Source: Arenimonas caeni (lineage in GTDB: Bacteria; Pseudomonadota; Gammaproteobacteria; Xanthomonadales; Xanthomonadaceae). Taken from it: DNA of 43,457 bases. The translations under genes and the position numbers were made by a program. Each line of letters opens with the position of its first letter. The first letter of the stretch is position 1. Shown here piece after piece: positions 38,643-43,457 of the stretch. The stretch lies in assembly GCF_003024235.1 (NCBI RefSeq), contig NZ_KZ679101.1, positions 1 to 43,457 of the forward strand, given 5' to 3'. The notes below the pieces were generated by a model. That model saw only the letters and a list, made by a program, of their open reading frames with translations. It did no database searches and had not been told where the DNA came from.

Positions 38643-40147
38643 TCCCCGCCGCAGAAAGATGTTCGGCAGCTTCCCCCGGCATCAATGATCGCCCGGTTGG
38701 TTGCATTGGCTTTGCTACGATTATCGATCCTTTTAGTCTCTGTATCTTGACGATACCTTTCCGACATCCCGCCGCGAACCGGATTGCTATCGGAGAGCTC
38801 GCCCCGATAGGCTTCATCCTGAAGAACCGTGTTCGCATTGGAGTTGTTAAGTTGCACGTTGTCCGCGATTTCGTTGGATTGAACCTCATGCCTTCCTTCG
38901 TGGTAGATGACGCTTCCAACGTCTTCCGCGTTTGGGTAATCAAAGGCGCCAGGGCCAATTGATTTTTCTCCGGTATGTGAATCCCAAGACCCCAAGTCTT
39001 TCTCATTCGACCGATAGGTTGGCTCGACGCCTCCCAAGCCGCCCCGTTCGTGCGCCCTTTTCACGAAAGAGTCCCGCTTGGATTCGTCGCCCTGAGCTTC
39101 TTCGTATTGCCTCTGCCTATCGGCACGCGCTCGAGCTTCGCCGCCACGCCGACCGTCCGGGTCAACGAACCGTAGTGGGTTGTTGTAAGCATACGCGTAG
39201 CGATTGAGGTGCCGCATGTCTCCGGAATCCAGCGCCGTCACCGGATCCACGCTCAGGAAGCGCCCCACCGCCGGATCGTAGTAGCGCTGCTGCATGTAAA
39301 CCAGCTTCGAGCTTGCATCCATCTGGTGCCCGGTGTAGCCCGGCTCGTTGCTCCAGGTGCCGTCGGCGGGTTCGCCCCAGGCGGTCATGCGTTCGCGGCG
39401 GGTGACGTTGCCGGCGGCGTCGGTGAAGGCCACCGGGGTGCCCAGGGCGTCGGTGTGCTGGTAGATCACTTCGCCGCTGCCGCCCGCGAACGGCACCCTG
39501 CGCGCCGCCACCAGGCTGCCCGACAGGTAGATGTGGTCGGTGCGGGTGTTGGTCTTGTGGTCGTTGGTGTAGAGCAGCTTGCCTTCGTGGCTGTAGTAGA
39601 AGTACGTGGACGTTGCGTCGGCGCGCTCACGCACCCGGCGAGCCAAGCCGTCGTAGACGTAACTCTGGTAGCCGGGAAGGCGCGATTCCGTCAGCCGGTT
39701 CTCAAGGTCTAATGTCAGCGTGCCGCTATCCTTGCTGGTGGTATTGCCGCGGGCGTCGTAACCGAAGCTGTGCAGCAGCGCGCCGGTGGGCGACTTGATC
39801 TGCGCCAGGCGGTTGTCGGCGTCGTAGTGGTAGCGGAACTGGCGGCTACCCTGGTCGAGCACCCGCAGGTTGTCGAGCGGGTCGTAGGCGAAGCTGCCGT
39901 TGCCGCCCTGCGCCGCGCCTGCGATCACGCTGACCAGGCGGTCGAGCTCGTCGTAGGCCATGTCCCGGTTGCCCGGTTGGCCCGGCAGGCCGTCAGAGAT
40001 CGCCGCCACGTTGCCGTTGGCGTCGTAGTCGTAGCTGTCGTCTATCACCACGTTCGCGCCCAGGGCGTCGCGGCTGCGCTCGGGCAGCTGGCGAAGGTTC
40101 TGGATGAGCTCCTGGACGATGTGCGCCCTGCGCGCCAGGGAGCGCTT
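38639..40147 (-). pseudogene. RHS tip module 2: core plus HEGRH tip
   Basis: The open frame starts after a TGA at 40148-40150 (first likely start GTG at 40051, 470 residues). The RHS core runs DSYDYDANGNVAAIS, GSFAYDPLDNLRVLDQG, GYTGHQMD, MQQRYYDPAVGRFLSVDP to DPDGRRGG. The tip of about 155 residues carries HEGRH (384-388 of the GTG-start form) and LQDEAYRGEL 21 residues later. The HExxH plus downstream acidic residue resembles a zinc-metallopeptidase site. N-terminal RHS part absent. Confidence 0.75.
39283..39956. repeat. RHS core repeat copy C (module 2)
   Basis: Same 674-base block as at 34099-34772 with no change in spacing. The middle third (39480-39720) differs most from copies A and B, while both ends are almost unchanged. 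Confidence 0.8.
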
Positions 40148-40179
40148 TCATTACATCGCAACCCCATTTTGATCTGATC

Positions 40180-40701
40180 CTACCGGCTATCAGACAGAGG
40201 CACAGACCCCGATGTTCCAAATCTCTTTTCGTCACCAGCCGTAATCTTAATCGAGTTAGAAACGACAATTCTTCCGTCAGGAATCCTATGAATAAGAAGA
40301 ATGTCGTATTCGCCGAGAGGCAGGCAATGTAGTATCGAAATACTATGGGCATTCGTCCGAACGAGTTGCTTCTCCGATCTGACTGCCAAAACCTCCTTCT
40401 CCCCCGTGTCCGCCGCCCCATAGAACGTTACGCACGGCGGATGGGACGCCCCTTGCCGGGCATTAATCACCACAGAGTAGGTGTTTCCAAGGCCGCGCCC
40501 CGCCAACTCACCTGATGAATACACCGTCTGTTCTGCGGACCCCACATTCTTGAGGGTGGCGACAATTTCGCCGCCTCTTTCTTCCACGATTAATTGCAGG
40601 CTGTTTGACAAATCACCGGGACCATATGCTTGACCCGCTGCCAACCACATCGCGCAGCAAACGGCGAATGCTGAAAGCAGCACCAAGCGATTACTGCTCA
40701 A
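40180..40701 (-). CDS. Candidate immunity protein 1 (exported)
   Basis: A 173-residue exported protein. The likely start is a TTG at 40701 that overlaps the end of module 1 (TTGAGCAGTAA): from there a signal peptide is seen (SSNRLVLLSAFAVCCAMWLA, cleavage after AAGQAYG). A GGGGGA stretch lies upstream as ribosome site. An in-frame ATG at 40758 would place 19 polar residues before the signal. The mature part is beta-rich and carries four or so Cys; no family recognised. Immunity role is inferred. Confidence 0.55.
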   Translation of the reverse strand: MSSNRLVLLSAFAVCCAMWLAAGQAYGPGDLSNSLQLIVEERGGEIVATLKNVGSAEQTVYSSGELAGRGLGNTYSVVINARQGASHPPCVTFYGAADTGEKEVLAVRSEKQLVRTNAHSISILHCLPLGEYDILLIHRIPDGRIVVSNSIKITAGDEKRFGTSGSVPLSDSR

Positions 40702-41422
40702 GTGGATTTCCCCCAAGCCTTTCGATGACCGATTCTTGCATATCTGCCGGTAGTTCATTGAAGTATCTCAGATAAAGATCCTTGGTTCGTTCTATCTCCC
40801 AGTCAGAAAGCTCGAAGCTTTCCGCGCTTTGAAGCCCTAACCCATACGCCTCAGCTTCATCGGCCCATAGTTGCAGCGTCGAGTACCCCATACGTCGCTT
40901 TTCTTGACGGATGTGCCTCCCCTCATGCTCGATGGCAGAGGCCACGCCCCCTAGGGTTCCTCCGAAGGCACTAGGCCCAAGAAGGATTGTGCTAGTCCCG
41001 ATGGTCGTGCCGCCGGCCCTCAAGCTCGGGTCGTATTCAACCGCAGCACCTTCGGTCTCAGGCTTGTAGCGCGCAACAGCCTTCTTTAGCATGCGGTCTC
41101 TTGCGGCGTGCTTGTTCTTGCCGTTTGCAGGCCTTCTTGTTGGACCTCCGAGCTGAAAATCATCCGCAAAACTTGGCGTCCCGCCGAAACGCCCGGAAGG
41201 ACCATTTTGTTCCCAAGGATGCCGCTCCCACGGGCGCCTCGCTAAGCGCCCATCGGGATCGACAAGCTTGAGCGGGTTTGAGGAGGCGTATTCGTAGCGG
41301 GAAAATACGGATCCTGTACTTGGATCTGTATTGACCGGGTCTGGGCTCAAGAATACGCCGATCGACGGATCGTAATAGCGCTGAACACTCTGACCCGACG
41401 CGGGTTCCGCCTGGTGCTGCGA
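40691..41422 (-). pseudogene. RHS tip module 1: HEGRH tip
   Basis: A tip module with only the last RHS repeat: SVQRYYDPSIGVFLSPDP, then RYEYASSNPLKLVDPDGRLA. The frame opens after a TGA at 41423-41425 and has only TTG as plausible start. The variable tip carries HEGRH (142-146 of the TTG-start form), then LQLWADEAEAYGLGLQ with DE about 18 residues on, and RYFNELPADMQESVIERLGG at the end. The RHS core upstream is missing and replaced by unrelated sequence. Confidence 0.7.
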
Positions 41423-42216
41423 TCAACCCTTGATGCGGCGCGGCCTGCGGTCGCCAACCCGTCTTGAAGCACCTCCCGTCGATCACCCGAAGCCCTTGAT
41501 GCGACTTTCGGCCGGCAGCGCGGGCGCGTCAAGGACGCAGGTTCCGGATCGGCAAGCACATCACGGCGCCCCGGTTGTCCGGTTCGGCTTCAGCCGGTGG
41601 CGATCCTCGGCTTCGACCGGATCGATGGTCAGCAGGTAGAAGGTTCGGCCGCTCCGGACAGGAATCGGGGTGTCGGGGCAGCGCCCCGACGGTGACGCTT
41701 TTCTCCCAGGTAGTCTCCCGGCGCCCGTCCACTTTCCGGGGCGGCGTTGGTCGGGGGCCGGATACCCTTCCCTGCTAACCAGCGCGTGGCCCGGACCTGG
41801 CCGGAGCCGCGGACACTGCCCACGCGCAGCTCGCGCACCGGCCGAAGCAGGCGCGGAACGCGCACAGCACGCCGTGGGTGGGTGTGCGCAGCACACGCGC
41901 CCACACGCACCGTTGGGTGATCGGCTCTTGCTCTTCCGGGGGCGCAAGACATGAACGCGTGTTATGCGAAGCGACGGGCTGGCGCAGCGCTTGCCTGCAA
42001 GCAAACCCATGGCCAAAGGCAGCATCGCAAGCGCTGTGACAGACCGGCGGTTTGCATAACGCCGCGTTATGTTCAATCGCCCGCAGGGCGATTGACCCCC
42101 GGACAAGTAAAGACCAGCGCGCTGCGCAGCAGGGCGCTGACCGACTCGCTCTCTACTCCCCGGTCACCAGGATGTTCGGCCGGGCGATGGCGACGTCGGC
42201 TTGAACGGCGCAGCCG
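41423..42216. other. Gene-free stretch with palindromes
   Basis: No gene is recognised in this 794-base stretch; the frames that are open here have no start context and no family resemblance. It holds several inverted repeats: GTTATGC (41961) with GCATAAC (42054), CATAACG/CGTTATG (42055-42071, loop CCG), a perfect ten-base hairpin at 42073-42095, and GCTTGC/GCAAGC at 41989-42002. It separates the RHS array from the recombinase remnant. Confidence 0.6.
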
Positions 42217-42561
42217 TTAAGCCGCGTCGCCGGGCTCGCCGGCAGCGTCAGGATCGCGCAGCAGCTTCGCCGCCGGGTGCGTCGCCGCATGCACCGCATG
42301 CAGTCGCGCTATCGACACGTGCGTGTAGCGCTGCGTGCTGGTGATCTGGCCGTGGCCCAAGATCTCCTACACGTGGCGGATGTCGGCGCCGTTGTCCAGC
42401 ATCGCCGTGGCCATCGTGTGCCGGAACAGGTGGCAGGCGCCGCGTTTCTCGATGCCGGCCTGTTTGAAGTAGTCGCGGACACGCCAACTCAACCCGTCAG
42501 GAGACAGGGGGTTTCCATACTGGCTCAGGAACAGGTGCTTCTCCGACGGATCGCTCAACAA
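42217..42561 (-). pseudogene. Tyrosine recombinase remnant
   Basis: About 115 codons of the C-terminal catalytic domain of a XerC/D- or phage-type integrase. Seen: LSDPSEKHLFLSQYG, HLFRHTMATAML (HxxR), NGADIRHV, then LGHGQITSTQRYTHV with the tyrosine nucleophile. A TAG (42367-42369) sits where the family has Gln in RHVQEILGH, and the 5' part is missing from 42561 on. The first active-site Arg is lost. It ends at TAA 42217-42219. Confidence 0.88.
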
Positions 42562-43093
42562 TCACCAGCTACAGGCGCTCAAGATTCGCTCTAAGCCAAT
42601 CTCAGAGGTGATTCGCTTCACCATGGTAGATGCCATTGGGATGCGTACGACGCGAAGCACGAATGAGGCTGAGGCGGATTTCATCCTGGACCGCCTCTTG
42701 GAGTTGGTCGAACTCCCATCGCCCCCGACGGTTGGTGTCATAACGCCGTTCCGGGAGCAGCAAACGCTCCTGTCCAAGAAGCTGTTCAACCACGCGCGAG
42801 CGCGGGATTTCGAGGATAAGCTTCGCCTGAAGGTCATGACCGTTGATTCCTGCCAAGGCGAGGAGCGGCAGCAGATCTTCTATTCCATGGTCGCGACTCG
42901 CGGGCAGGATGCACTGAACTACATCTTCCCGGTCAGCCTTGACGGCGCTGTCGATGCCGTAGAGGACAAACTCAAAGTTCAGCGACTGAACGTTGGCTTC
43001 TCGCGCGCCCAAGAAAGCATCTGGATCGTTCATTCCATGCCGCTGGACGAGTTCCGAGGCGGAATTGGGCACGCGCTTCGCTACTACCGTAAG
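42560..43093 (+). pseudogene. SF1 helicase C-terminal remnant
   Basis: The C-terminal about 178 residues of a superfamily 1 helicase of the AAA_12 type. Seen: VGVITPFREQQTLL, LKVMTVDSCQGEERQQIFYS (motif V region), and LKVQRLNVGFSRAQESIWIV (motif VI), ending HALRYYRKL. Such large helicases are common in defence-type islands. The 5' end is cut at the same point as the recombinase remnant, and the 3' end runs into the IS3 piece at about 43,094. Not functional here. Confidence 0.82.
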
Positions 43094-43101
43094 CTTCCCC
43101 G

Positions 43102-43410
43102 TCAAGCACACAACGCAAAAGTAGAACTTTCCTCGTATTGCTGGCGGACCTCGGCGGGCGTCAGATCGCCGAGGGAGTCGTGGGGGCGCTCCTCGTTGTA
43201 CTCGAGCATCCACCACCACGCGGCCTCGCGGACGTCCTCGAGGCGCCGGAACAGGTATTGGTCGAGTACCTCCTCCCGGAACGTGCGGTTGAACCGCTCG
43301 ATGTAAGCGTTCTGGTTGGGCTGGCCGGGCTGGATGTACTGGATCGCCATCCCCTGGTCCTTGGCCCATTCGGTGAAGGCTTCGCCCAGGAACTCCGGCC
43401 CGTAGTACAT
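43102..43410 (-). pseudogene. IS3-family transposase OrfB, C-terminal part
   Basis: 102 residues of an IS3-family DDE transposase: GPEFLGEAFTEWAKDQGM, PGQPNQNAYIERFNRTFREE, ending YNEERPHDSLGDLTPAEV and STFALCA, a typical OrfB end. It is a different IS3 subgroup from the copy at 32664. At its upstream end the usual DNGPEF reads YYGPEF, so the second catalytic Asp is lost. Upstream frame to the window edge (RWLPTEKACFQ) is not transposase-like, so the copy is broken or the edge is a join. Confidence 0.8.
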
Positions 43411-43457
43411 CTGGAAGCATGCTTTTTCTGTGGGCAGCCACCGCCTCCAAGGTCATC

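Noticed and set aside
39993-40421. 142-residue frame at the upstream end of module 2
   Set aside because: It reads the RHS core in the wrong frame and overlaps candidate immunity 1; the RHS frame is the real one.
32889-41422. CRISPR-like array from the repeated blocks
   Set aside because: The repeats are 674-base RHS coding blocks, not 25-40 base direct repeats with spacers.
41961-42071. Integron attC sites from GTTATGC and GCATAAC
   Set aside because: The core motifs are in the wrong order and orientation for a canonical attC, they deviate from GTTRRRY, and no intI gene or cassette array is present.
41561-42106. Minus-strand 181-residue open frame
   Set aside because: No family, no start context, Arg/Pro/Ala-rich composition and it spans several palindromes.

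Overview
The window is high-GC gammaproteobacterial chromosome, most like Xanthomonadales/Lysobacterales. This rests on gene content (PPi-type phosphofructokinase, H+-pyrophosphatase and soluble pyrophosphatase close together; PSPxx-free compact operons; Mpl, WaaA and LpxL-type acyltransferases) and on strong antisense shadow ORFs typical of GC-rich coding DNA. No rRNA, tRNA or CRISPR was seen. The taxonomic call is an inference.

Positions 1-32,550 are ordinary core genome in short operons. From the left: a DUF192 lipoprotein and a SirB1-like protein; rubredoxin divergent from a thiE-hemL-HAD hydrolase-transsulfuration enzyme operon whose genes overlap or abut; glyoxalase and SDR genes divergent from a DedA-PAP2-LssY fusion; adk-mpl-Lon-domain gene divergent from PPi-PFK; DUF3617; H+-PPase; an orphan HPt protein; soluble PPase; a DUF6445-like gene after thiC, with a TPP riboswitch ahead of thiC; an RND efflux pair divergent from its TetR-type regulator; an isoaspartyl-methyltransferase homologue with a TolC-like channel; and a lipid A/LPS block (waaA, two acyltransferases, O-antigen-ligase-like protein, GT4 glycosyltransferase, zf-CHCC protein). 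Two large perfect palindromes of one family sit in gene gaps at 15,718-15,800 and 28,961-29,047.

Positions 32,630-41,422 are a very different, mosaic region: six RHS C-terminal modules in series on the minus strand, without any N-terminal RHS gene in the window. GC-rich RHS core segments alternate with AT-richer variable tips, each tip followed by a small coupled gene that I read as a candidate immunity gene. Three tips carry a shared HEGxH plus downstream DE/AY pattern, one carries a DUF4329/JAB-like HxH...SxxD pattern, and the four matching partner genes all have export signals. A fifth tip has a histidine-rich end and a partner without a signal. The sixth tip is cut by an IS3-family transposase remnant.

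Positions 41,423-43,457 are a recombination scar: an 800-base gene-free stretch with palindromes, a tyrosine-recombinase remnant with an in-frame TAG, the C-terminal piece of an SF1 helicase, and a second IS3-family transposase piece running to the window edge. The most interesting part of the window is the RHS tip array.
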